Assembly (NCBI GenBank): GCA_947650285.1
Contig: CANTFL010000416.1
Location: 98,207 to 162,206 of the forward strand
Length of the DNA: 64,000 nucleotides
Direction of reading: 5' to 3'
Source of the DNA: Hyaloperonospora brassicae
Taxonomy: Eukaryota; Oomycota; Peronosporomycetes; Peronosporales; Peronosporaceae
The notes beneath the pieces are model-generated. The model worked only from the letters and a program-made list of their open reading frames with translations. It was not told the DNA's origin and searched no databases. Below are positions 30,403-39,704 of the stretch, in pieces. The position numbers were made by a program, and so were the translations under genes. Positions within the stretch are counted from its first letter, which is position 1. The number at the start of each line of letters is the position of its first letter.

Positions 30403-31565
30403 CGTCGTCACGTATGATGCCGATGTCGATCAATGTCGACATCGATGAAGCAGATCACCGCAATAATAGCGATGACGCTATTATTGACTCGGATGATGAT
30501 GACGATGCTGGTATATTCAGCATCGTCAACGATTATGCCAGCGAGGAAGAAGACAACCTCGCTGAAGAAGAGAACAATCTCTTAGCAGTGCGCACGAAGC
30601 GCACTGAAAGACAAAACAAAGAGTCAGCAGAGAACTTCCTGCTGACTCGAGAAGCGGTAGTCCGTTTCGTTCAGGACTCCATCGCAAATGCGGTGGACCG
30701 TCAGAAACGGAACGCAGACAAGAATGGAAGAGCAAATGTTCTTTCATTTAAGGTTAACGACCTAGTACTACTGTCTACGGTAAACCTACCTGGACATGCA
30801 GTCACTAGTGTCGGCAGTAGTAAACTACTGCCGAAGTACATTGGGCCATTTCGAGTGTTGCATCGCAAGGGCAATGCATACACACTCGAATTGCCACGTA
30901 GGATGCGCACGCATCCTACGTTTTACGTGGGGAGGCTCAGGCCGTACTGTCAGTACGAGCCTTCTTCTTCCGATGAAGATAGCCCCCACGTTCAAGAACA
31001 TCCATCAAGTTCTTGCGTTCGCGCTCCAGACGATCCGTCTGGTCGCGCAGATATGATACCTCGGAACTCAACCGAGATATCTCCCCGCGAGCTGTCGCCA
31101 GCTCGCCGAAAAGGGAGCGGACATCCCGCTCGACCTGAAGCTGCGCCGTGGCATAATCGGCGCGATCCCTCGCCCGATCAGCCTCGTGATCCTTGCGGTT
31201 CTTCCGCACGGTATCAGTCAAAGCGTAGCGCCGGTCGCGCTCGTGCTTCAAGTCATCGCGCAATTCATCGATTGCGCGATCCACCTCGTAAGGGTCGAGA
31301 TGGTGAACCGAATCATCTGGAGGAGGTCTTTCCTCCTCCACCACATCCTTTGGTGGATGCTCACGGTGATCAACGCTTTCTAGTGGAGCGTATCTTGAAC
31401 CACCGTGACGATTCAGGATCAAGGACGAGCTACCTCGTCCAGTGGCGGGGGTATCCACCCTCTTGGAACAGCTGGGAGCCCCGCTCTCAGCTGTTGATGG
31501 ACGTTGAAGGTCTCGTCCGCCAGTATGACGAGACTCATCCGATGAGTCCTCGGGCCCATCGGTAA
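30333..31565 (+). CDS. Gypsy integrase C-terminus with chromodomain, frameshifted from pol
   Basis: Continuation of pol in another frame. An acidic stretch comes first, then the integrase tail ([49 protein letters not shown]). A Ser/Pro/Arg-rich linker of about 130 residues (30960-31350) follows, then a C-terminal chromodomain ([29 protein letters not shown]; about 31378-31530). Chromodomains of this kind steer integration to methylated-histone chromatin. The last 629 nt overlap, on the opposite strand, the ORF at 30937-32535. The linker lies opposite that ORF's coiled coil. Confidence 0.85.
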   Translation: MDKGEGLARAKTVLALAHHVSTLTSSRMMPMSINVDIDEADHRNNSDDAIIDSDDDDDAGIFSIVNDYASEEEDNLAEEENNLLAVRTKRTERQNKESAENFLLTREAVVRFVQDSIANAVDRQKRNADKNGRANVLSFKVNDLVLLSTVNLPGHAVTSVGSSKLLPKYIGPFRVLHRKGNAYTLELPRRMRTHPTFYVGRLRPYCQYEPSSSDEDSPHVQEHPSSSCVRAPDDPSGRADMIPRNSTEISPRELSPARRKGSGHPARPEAAPWHNRRDPSPDQPRDPCGSSARYQSKRSAGRARASSHRAIHRLRDPPRKGRDGEPNHLEEVFPPPPHPLVDAHGDQRFLVERILNHRDDSGSRTSYLVQWRGYPPSWNSWEPRSQLLMDVEGLVRQYDETHPMSPRAHR

Positions 31566-32535
31566 ACACGCGCCCTAGGCGCTTGTAGACGGATTGCAAG
31601 TTTGCAATCGCGTCACGCATCTCAGCCGAGATGTGTGCCCTTCCCCAGGGCGAACTTAGGGAATACACGTCCCTATGTGCACGTTGCGAGTTGTCAACAC
31701 AACTCGCACAAGGGTCTCCCCATGTGAGGCAAGGAATGCCGGCCTCACTCGACAAACAGTGCAACCGGTACCTAGCACCGGTTGGCGTTCGCTTTTCGAA
31801 CCTGAGGCGTGTCGCCTCAAGTTTCTTGAGCCACCCTTCTCGTCCAAAATTCTTTACGTTTTGGACGAACGCGTTCCACGCAGCCAAAAGCGAGGCTTTG
31901 TCACGCTTTTGGTTGCTGTTATACCATCGATGTCTAAGGAAGACATCGAGATAAAAGTCTTCCTCAGCGCGAAAGTTCTTCGCGCTGGAACTCAAGCCGT
32001 GAAGCTCAGTAGCATCGAATAAGGGTATTCGATGGTGTTGGCTTGTCTCGTGAGACAAGCTATTGATGAGCCGTTCGGGCAAACGCCACGGCTTCAGCTC
32101 ATCACGCTTCACAGTGGTACCCTTGTCGGTACCACGGTTGTCAGTATGACGATGGGTTGCACCATCGTCAGGTCGCTCGTGCGAAGGAGCACGAGCTGAT
32201 TGCGGTGATGAGCAAACATACTCATCATCAGATTCGTCATCACTGCCGAACAGACTGTGTTGCAACTCACGAGTCCGTTCGTTCGGCAGAGGCCTTGGCG
32301 AACACTGAGGCGTCGCCGGTGAGCGAGACGCCTCTGCAGCATTTCCCGAGTCAGACACGTCTGACTCGCCAGAGTAGATGACCTCAACGTCCGGGTCATC
32401 ATGCGCACGCGGTGCTGTAGCACCTGCAGCACCTCTTGCTTCAGGCAAAGAAGGAGCAGCAGACGACGAATCTTCTGCCGCAGAGGCTGGCAAAGCACCG
32501 GGCTGTGCGGGTCTTGAGTCACCTCGCATAGACAT
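30937..32535 (-). CDS. Antisense ORF of the gypsy element, 532 codons, coiled-coil protein of unknown family
   Basis: Not recognised. The ATG is at 32535, 116 bp inside the 3' LTR's polypurine tract, so an antisense promoter in that LTR could drive it. Residues 1-140 are acidic, Ser-rich and disordered. Residues about 140-300 look globular ([38 protein letters not shown]) and have a Cys cluster ([15 protein letters not shown]) that could bind metal. Residues 310-395 are disordered. Residues about 400-510 have a clear heptad-like charged coiled coil ([35 protein letters not shown]), and the end is basic. No stop occurs in 532 codons although 970 nt of it have no sense gene opposite, which argues for selection. 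Translation is unproven. Confidence 0.6.
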   Translation of the reverse strand: MSMRGDSRPAQPGALPASAAEDSSSAAPSLPEARGAAGATAPRAHDDPDVEVIYSGESDVSDSGNAAEASRSPATPQCSPRPLPNERTRELQHSLFGSDDESDDEYVCSSPQSARAPSHERPDDGATHRHTDNRGTDKGTTVKRDELKPWRLPERLINSLSHETSQHHRIPLFDATELHGLSSSAKNFRAEEDFYLDVFLRHRWYNSNQKRDKASLLAAWNAFVQNVKNFGREGWLKKLEATRLRFEKRTPTGARYRLHCLSSEAGIPCLTWGDPCASCVDNSQRAHRDVYSLSSPWGRAHISAEMRDAIANLQSVYKRLGRVFTDGPEDSSDESRHTGGRDLQRPSTAESGAPSCSKRVDTPATGRGSSSLILNRHGGSRYAPLESVDHREHPPKDVVEEERPPPDDSVHHLDPYEVDRAIDELRDDLKHERDRRYALTDTVRKNRKDHEADRARDRADYATAQLQVERDVRSLFGELATARGEISRLSSEVSYLRDQTDRLERERKNLMDVLERGGYLHRKKKARTDSTA

Positions 32536-32651
32536 GTTAACTATGCGAGGTCAAGCGGAAAGGGAATGGAACGGACCCAACAAGTGCTCCCTGTCCCAAT
32601 GGTGGCCAACGGGTGGCCGCCATATTTTCGATAGTCACACGGTGACCATCA

Positions 32652-32668
32652 GTTGAAGGGGGGGGTGA
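32652..32668 (+). other. Gypsy polypurine tract
   Basis: A purine run with eight Gs directly 5' of the 3' LTR; the usual primer for plus-strand synthesis. Confidence 0.75.
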
Positions 32669-33061
32669 TGTAACGGGGCAGCCCGTTACATGGAATTGTC
32701 ATTTTGAAGAAATAATGACAATAAATTATATTAAGTTGAAGATTCTTTGAACAATATCACCAAAGTGGTCATATTGGTGAAGCGACCAAAGAGTCTATTC
32801 ATTGGTTGATATCTTGATGATATCAACCCACCAATCGCCGCAAGACGCGCGCAATGAGTGGTGACGAGACGTCACCATACACTCAGTTAGATTAACATAA
32901 TTAAGTCAGGTTAAAGAGAGAGACAGTAGTTAAAAGACTTAATTATATTAATACAACAGTTTTACTTTTCCCTTATCTACGCTTCCTCGTTTGCCTCGTG
33001 TACGCTTGTCGGGGTACCGATACCCTTGCGTTAAGTTCAAGCAAGGGTGTGCCCCGTTACA
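32669..33061 (+). repeat. 3' LTR of the gypsy element
   Basis: Same length and termini as the 5' LTR, and followed by the target duplication CGCGT at 33062-33066. It would carry any antisense promoter for the ORF at 30937-32535. Confidence 0.95.
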
Positions 33062-33066
33062 CGCGT

Positions 33067-33494
33067 TGTGTCTTTCACTCCATACAGGAGTTTTACAGAT
33101 CGAGCACGTATCAAGCTGAATCGACCATTCGTGATGAGGGGTACGCCTCTGCGGTAGCTACGCCTCGAGGGCTTAGCGATACGCGTTCCTAGGAAGTGAC
33201 TAGCATCCACTCGATGCGCCTCTTTTGCTTCTGTCCAGTGATTGTTTTGCTTTTATCACACACGTGCGCGAAGGCAGCTCCAGAATACGTGAGAATATCA
33301 ATTCTTTTCCGTGAAGCACTGGCAATGAACGGTACCAATTGTTGCTAGACCAGCCAGCATGGAAGCGATAATGATGCGTCGTAGTAATTCTTCTGCACGT
33401 CAAACTTGATAGTCGGCAAGGCCATTGATATGATACCAAACTTGACACAGCGCTGGTGCGCTGCCTAATGTCCACTGCATGAGTCCGTGCTAAT
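33067..33494. other. Spacer between two retrotransposons, no gene seen
   Basis: Short frames only. It ends at GATAG (33495-33499), the target duplication of copia element 2. Confidence 0.6.
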
Positions 33495-33499
33495 GATAG

Positions 33500-33766
33500 T
33501 GTAAGAAACTATCGTATTTGACAGTTTTCTAAGTTCAAGTACTATACCATGGTACGGTGTCACCTGATTGGCTGGTCGCCATGTGACAGGGTGACACATG
33601 GGACTGCGAGAGACGGACGTCTTATGTGACTTGTTATAGTCAAGTTGCAGTTTCGTTTTGTCTGGTTATACATATCGTAGTGTTGAGAAAGGTCATGCTA
33701 AACACTCAATATATTTCACTTTTACCTCTACCTACTTTGCACCAAGTGCACTATTACACTCTAACA
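33500..33766 (+). repeat. 5' LTR of copia element 2
   Basis: 267 bp. Homologous to 38296-38603 apart from the 41-bp duplication there. It ends TAACA directly before the primer-binding site. Confidence 0.93.
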
Positions 33767-33778
33767 GGTTATGAGCCC
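33767..33778 (+). other. Primer-binding site, initiator tRNA-Met anticodon-arm type
   Basis: GGTTATGAGCCC, identical to the site at 305-316 of copia element 1. The ATG within it (33771) is again the gag start. Confidence 0.7.
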
Positions 33779-36700
33779 AACTAAGCGTGTTGCGGGTGCG
33801 GCCGATCAAGCTGCACCTGCTGTGATCGTCGGTGGTTCCAACAAGGCTATCGACGACCACCTGGAAGAGAAATCGGCAGCGCCCAGAGGGGCGATGGACC
33901 AAGTGCTAGCCATGCTCGGGGACCTATCCGAACGGATGAATCGGATGGAGGTCTCCGTATAACAAGCAAGGTGGCAAGGACCGGCAGGGGTCACCAGAGT
34001 CAGTTTTTGGCTCGGCCCTGGGAGTAGGAGCGGGAATGACCCTTCAGGCTTTGGAGCACACCCCTCCTCCCAAAAGGTCCCCGTATGTGTCGCCAGCGAC
34101 AAATTTCGGGGCAAGACATCACATGCAAGGATATGGTGACGAACGACCAGTGAACCCGGTCGTGGCGGACGTCAACATGGGTCCGACACCAGGAACAGCA
34201 CAACCTAGGCAAGAGATGCCTGCGGGCTATTACCCTGGAGTGGGTATGCCGATCGGGATGTATCTACACCCTGGGCAGCAAGCTGCAGGGATGGCGGACG
34301 CACGTCATCGGAAACTCGCGATTCAACCCTTTGACGGCAAGGAACTCTACCATGGTCTAGGTAGCGGATTCCTTGAATGGGGAAAGGAATTTGTCCGCCA
34401 AATTGGTTTCGCGGAGCGCGCGTGCGGGTTTGGATGGCCGAAGGACATCAAGGTTGATGTCCTTGGACAACACCTGGCAGGCAAGGCGCAGACGTACTAC
34501 CGTCGGCAGGTCGAGACTTGGTGGCGCGAAAGCCAAACCTTGGAGTATTCAATGCAACGATTGCTGCAGACCTTTAGCACCAAGATATCGCCGGCGCAAA
34601 GCATGAAGCTCTTCACGGCACCGAAGGCATCGCACAGAAGCTGGACAGACCATTTTTTGTACCTCACAGCTGTCAGCGATGCCTGCGGCGGTGCAGACAG
34701 CTTGGTGCTGGACAACATTGTACACTATGCCGATCCGCAGATGCGCACGACAATGTTGTCCAGGTTAAACATTCACCGAGTGGACCATCTACGTCAAGCT
34801 GAGGATTTGGCGCAATTTGCGCAGTCTACTGAGGTGGACACGCACGCCAAGAACCTCGGACGGGACGTCGTCAACGTCGTGGAAGCTTTAAAAGATGTGA
34901 AGGCGAAGCTCAAACACAAGAGCCAAGAGCGAAGTGACAATCGATCATGTCACCTTTGCGGAGAAGTAGGACATATCAGGGTGATGTGTCCTCAGCAAAG
35001 GAAGAAAAAGAACCCGAGATCGAACTTCGTCTTCACAATTGACGGCAGCACGGGTATACATGAGAGTCAGTGGATACTCGACACTAGATCTAGCCGTCAT
35101 TTGGTTAGCGATCTCAGCCTCCTCATCGACTCGACTCCTAGCCAAAGGGAATGTCTGACCGCAGCCTCCGATGGAAGTGTGCTGCGGATCACCCATCAAG
35201 GCATTGTTAAGATTAAAGTCCTCGCACTTGGAGTGATGAATTCGGTGACGCTCCTCGATGTGCAATACGCGGAAAACCTCGAGAGGAACATACTCTCCTA
35301 TGGAAAGCTTGAAGCTAAGGGTTGCGTACTGGAGTACCGGGGAGGGAAGCGCGTGTTGACCTCAGGAATTGGTGGTGTCCCAGTAATGGATGTGGAGCGG
35401 TGCAACAACGTACTGGTCATTGCAGTGAAACACCTTAGGAAGGGCATTATTGACACACCACAAGAGGGGACGATGGCGGTTCTCAATTCACCTGAATATG
35501 AATCCGACTCGGATGTTCAGTGTGGTACCTTGATGCAATTTCATCGCCGACTGGGGCACCTATGTGTTGAAACCTATTGTCAAGATGGCCAAAGACCCAG
35601 GCTCGGGCATAAGGCTGACGGATACGAGACGTGCGAAGTAGCATGGCTTGTGCTCAAGGAAAACAGGAGCAAAGTGACACAGTCAAGGAAGGATACGGGA
35701 GCCAACTCCCCTATCGACGTGATAGGAGGAGTGATATGCTCCGACCTCAAAGGTCCGATGACCCCGCGTGATCGCTTGGGGAATCGCTTTCTGGTCAACT
35801 TCATCGACCACAGATCAAATTATTGTCGCATTTTTTTTGGCCAAGACCAAGGATGCTGCCGCCCTCAAGTTCAAGCACTTCTTGGTGAGCTTCGAGCGTG
35901 AGTTTAACTGCAAGGTCCACGTACTGCGCACGGACGGGGGAGGTGAATACAAGACCCTGGATGGATTTTGCTTGACAACTGGTGTGATCCCGTCAAGTGA
36001 GCGAGGCTCGAAACCAAGCCAGTAATGGAAAGGCTGAGCGGATGCATCGAACCATCATGAATATGGTTCGAAGCATGCTGTTCGCTTCAAACTTACCTAA
36101 GACATTCTGGGGTGACGCTGCCGAGTACGCGTCATACATACTGAATCGAAGTAGGACCAAGGCCAACCTACGAGGAGCGTCTCCAATGGAGATTCTTACG
36201 AACAAGGTGCCTGCGCTTAACGACATCGTCGCCTTCGGATCGACATGCACGGTGCACGTCGACGCCAAGAATAAATCACTCGGAGAACGTGGTAAAGCAG
36301 GCATTATCATTGAAAAGGGTGCTGAGACGAAGGGATACATGGTGTACATCCCCAAGGACAAGGTAATTGCAGTGAGGCAACACGTTCGGAACATCGAAGC
36401 TCCAAAGGATGTTCGAGACGCGGAACTCGGACCCGACCTGAACGGAGCCGACCGTCAGGAGGAGTCACGTTTGGACTGTCGGACGGACACGATACGACAA
36501 CGAAACACCAAGAAACGACTTGCGAAGAATCACAAAGGACGACGGTCGGTTTGGACGAAGGATCAACATCGTACAAGGGCCACGATCAAGCGAGAGATTA
36601 AAGAAACCTCAACTGAACAACCTGTTGACCGGCACGACGTCGTAAATGCGGTCATTGTACAATACCCGAAGCACTATGGCGAAGCCATCAACAGTGACCA

Positions 36701-38282
36701 CCGTGAACAGTGGCAAGTCGCTATGAACGAAGAGCTGGATGCTTTGTAGTCAAACGATGTTTGGACGGTTGTAGTGCCGCCTAAGGGTGAACATGTCCTG
36801 CACAACAAGTGGGTCTACAAGTCGAAGACCGACGCAAACGGGGACATCGAGCGATACAAGGCTCGCCTGGTCGTCTGCGGGAACGAACAAGTGTTCGGAG
36901 TAGACTATACTCTCACGTTCGCAGCGGTCATGGATCTGGGCACGGTAAAGCTGATCCTGGTACTCTCGAGACGCTGGAACGTGCCAGCTCGTCATGGTGA
37001 TGTACCGAATGCGTACGTCAAGGCTGAAAAGGAGGAGCACCTGGACATTTACATGAAGGTGCCGAAGGGGATGGCAGTGAAGGAAAAAGAGATGAAGGAC
37101 CTGAATGTGAAGACCCCAAACGACCTAGCATTGTTGCTGAAAAAATCGCTGTACGGACTTAAACAAGCTGGACGACTATGGAGCAAATTACTTGACTCCA
37201 AGCTACGAGAAAGTGGGTATCAGCAATGTACCACGGACATGTGCTTGTATTTCAAGTACAAGGGCAAGATATGCACGGTGGTTGGTGTTAACGTGGACGA
37301 CCTGTTGGTCACAGGCACTAGACAAAGTGCTGTCGACGAGTTTTTCAAGGACATGGCCTCTCTATCCATTAAGGATCTGGGAATTGTGAACAAATTCCTT
37401 GGACTACGGATTGAACTTGACGGTCCAAGTGGCTACGTCCTGGACCAAGAACCGACAATCGATTTGCTGTTGAGAGACTTCGGTATGGAGTCGTCGAACG
37501 GAGTACGCACACCTATCGGAGACGAGTGCAACATGGACGCCGAAGACGACGCTGCGTACTTACCAGCACGAGGAGCGAAAGGCGACCCGAGTATGAAGTC
37601 ATTTCAGTCACTGGTGGGTAGTCTGCTATGGATAGCGAGATGCACGCGTCCAGACATCTGCTTTGCCGTGCACAAGGCGACAAGGAGAACGCACAAGCCG
37701 ACTCTCCGATATTGGAAGACCGCGAAGCGCATCTTGCGATATCTAAAGATGTCCAAGAGTTTGAAGCTGCACTTGGACGGTGATGGGCTTACATCAGAAG
37801 ATATTCGGGTCGAATGCTGGAGCGACGCTGACTTCGCTGCGGATAAGGCCGATCGTAAGTCAATCTCGGGATGTGTACTGACTGTGAATGGTGCTGTGAT
37901 TCTTTTGTTGTGCAAGAAGCAATCAGGCGTATCGTTGAGCACGATGGAAGCCGAGTTTATCTCTGCCTCACAAGCTGGCCGGGAGTTGCTTGGCACGAAG
38001 GAACTGCTATGCGAGCTGAAGCTACAAGTGCGTGAGCCGATGCCGATGTGGATCGACAATCAAGCGGCGATCAAACATCTCGAATAAGAGAAAAGTACCT
38101 CGAGCGCCAAGCACGTAGACATACGTTTCAAGTTCATTTGTCATCACACCCAGGAAGGGACTGTGGTGCCTCGATTCGTGCGTTCAGAGGACATGGTGGC
38201 CGACATACTGACGAAGTCGTTGCCGGCACTCAGGATGGAAGAGTTGAGAGCCATGCTCAAGTTGAAGGCCACAACAGGCTAA
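33771..38282 (+). pseudogene. Copia gag-pol, broken by frameshifts and stops
   Basis: The parts are in the usual copia order but scattered over frames. The N-terminal gag piece 33771-33962 ends in a stop. Gag to integrase start is at 34036-35901, with knuckle CHLCGEVGHIRVMC and a protease site reading DTRSS, in which the essential Gly is Arg. The integrase D,D,E pieces are in CSDLKGPM, RTDGGGEY and NGKAERMHRT in three different frames (35740-36060). RT and RNase H occupy 35997-38282, with NVDDLLVTG in place of YVDD, SDADFAADKADRKSISG and STMEAEF. In this last frame there are stops at 36747-36749 and 38085-38087; the coding sense continues past both to TAA 38280-38282. Dead copy. Confidence 0.9.
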
Positions 38283-38295
38283 CATCGAGGAGGAG

Positions 38296-38603
38296 TGTTA
38301 GAAACTATCGTATTTGACAGGTTTCTAGGCTCAAGTACGATACCATGGTACGGTGTCACCTGATTGGCTGGTCGCCACGTGACAGGGTGACACATGGGAC
38401 CACGAGAGACGGTCGCCATGTGACAGGGTGACACATGGGACTGCGAGAGACGGACGTCTTATGTGACTTGTTATAGTCAAGTTGCAGTTTCGTTTTGTCT
38501 GGTCATACATATCGTAGTGTTGAGGAAGGTCATGCTAAACACTCAATATATTTTACTTTTACTTTCACCTACTTTGCACCAAGTGCACTACTACACTTTA
38601 ACC
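38296..38603 (+). repeat. 3' LTR of copia element 2, with a 41-bp tandem duplication
   Basis: 308 bp. Two adjacent copies of a 41-bp unit beginning GGTCGCCAYGTGACAGGG (about 38371-38452) account for the whole length difference from the 5' LTR. The duplication must postdate insertion, or else be a reverse-transcription slip. Confidence 0.92.
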
Positions 38604-38744
38604 GATAGTGTCAAGGCGCTGCATCAGCATTTTCAAAGCTAGGGCGAGCAGGCGTTTGTGATATTTGAATGCAAGACAAGAATACATCCTTCGGTCGGAT
38701 ACGTTCGCGACATAATCGGCTCCCGCCCGTGAGCACACAAATAA

Positions 38745-39083
38745 TGTCGAGGATGGACGCACACCACAGCGCCGTGCTCAATTACACGAAGTAGCGCCTG
38801 TAGTGATGGCTACAAGTATGATGAAGTTGTTTGTGATGGCAACGTCTTGGAGCAAGTATCAGGCTGCTACACCAGGCACCTTTTGCACGAGCTTGCCGTC
38901 TACACGCAGTGGCAGTTCGATGTAGATCATATCGAAAAGCCAATCGCTGATAGGCACGCAGGCATGCTTGCAGATAGGATGCAATCACTAGAGAAAGGCC
39001 AAAGAAGTCAGCGCGCTGTCCAAAAGGCGGTAAACCTGTATTTGCGTGCTGGCGCTGTCGCCAATGCTTCGTCAGAGGCCTGA
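38745..39083 (+). pseudogene. Fragment with a degenerate Kazal-like cysteine pattern
   Basis: An open stretch of about 112 codons without a good start. It contains ACSDGYKYDEVVC followed ten residues later by another Cys, resembling the C-x-SDG-x2-Y-x4-C core of Kazal protease inhibitors, which oomycetes secrete in numbers. The rest (LHELAVYTQWQFDV and an amphipathic tail) is not Kazal. No signal peptide is visible. It could be a gene relic or coincidence. Confidence 0.25.
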
Positions 39084-39704
39084 GAAAAGAGGTCAAGGCA
39101 GACTAAGATGCACAATCGGACGTCGTAGAGTTTCCATCATTGCTGCAGCTTCTAGAAAGCGTAATTCAGACTACTGTTGCAGTGGGTCGACGATACCCAC
39201 GAGACATCGACCAGCTCGTGTGTTCTGCGTGACTACCTCATCCGAGCGAGCACTGACCCGTTCCTTAGCTCTGATTCGGCCAACGAATGGACGAGAAAGA
39301 AGAAGAAGTAGACGCTGTAAAATATTTGTAGAGAGAAACAAAAGCCGCGTTGTCGCTCTTGCACAAGTCTGCATTGTGCGACTGTCATCAGCGCTTCGAC
39401 ACCGCCTTACTGAGATGTCAGGAGACCTTCAATTCGCTTTTTCTGTCTCGCCGCGTTCGCCAGTCGCTCTATAAATTAAAGAAGGACTAGTCACCACGAA
39501 CCACAGAAGACTCAATAAGTCGCCATTTTGCCGCGTTTCGAGAAAAAAGGAATCGTTTTTTTCGACCGTGCGATTCTCGGGGGGGGGGGGGGGTGCAGAC
39601 CGATTGTCGTCTTTTGATTGGCGAAAATTCTATCACCTCGGCAAGACCACAGCGATTTGAACCACCCACGCGATCGACGAGCTCCTCCACCGACTTGGCC
39701 CGTC
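39084..39704. other. Upstream region of the acyl-AMP ligase/SPT fusion gene
   Basis: No gene supported. It contains a run of fifteen Gs at 39579-39593, about 110 bp before the chosen start codon, which may be a site of assembly error or a G-quadruplex-type tract. Confidence 0.5.

Larger units (their letters stand above)
25077..33061 (+). mobile_element. Ty3/gypsy chromovirus with an antisense ORF and dense inverted repeats
   Basis: The two LTRs (25077-25469 and 32669-33061) are both 393 bp and differ at about eleven positions. They begin TGTAACGGGGCA and end TGCCCCGTTACA, a perfect 12-bp inverted terminus. The element is flanked by the 5-bp target duplication CGCGT (25072-25076 and 33062-33066). 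Internal order is gag, protease, RT, RNase H, integrase, chromodomain, which is gypsy/chromovirus order. Gag and pol each carry a frameshift, so this copy is probably not autonomous. Two features are unusual: a 532-codon ORF on the opposite strand at the 3' end, and short inverted repeats throughout (see findings). Confidence 0.96.
33500..38603 (+). mobile_element. Ty1/copia LTR retrotransposon 2, defective
   Basis: The LTRs at 33500-33766 (267 bp) and 38296-38603 (308 bp) begin TGTWAGAAAC and end TAACA/TAACC. They are flanked by the 5-bp target duplication GATAG (33495-33499 and 38604-38608). The 41-bp size difference is an internal tandem duplication in the 3' LTR. A polypurine tract GAGGAGGAG lies at 38287-38295. 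The coding part is in several frames with stops. It differs in sequence from copia element 1. Confidence 0.95.

Noticed and set aside
25077..33061. Reading the dense inverted repeats as a CRISPR-like or terminator array
   Set aside because: The arms differ from one repeat to the next and lie inside retrotransposon coding sequence; nothing is a repeated unit with spacers.
36774..38087. Treating the copia-2 RT frame as an intact gene
   Set aside because: It starts just after a stop and ends at another, with coding sense continuing on both sides; it is a fragment of the broken gag-pol.
39640..39700. Possible tRNA on the minus strand (GGTTCAAATC word)
   Set aside because: No T-stem, D-arm or acceptor pairing around it; it lies in the leader of the fusion gene.
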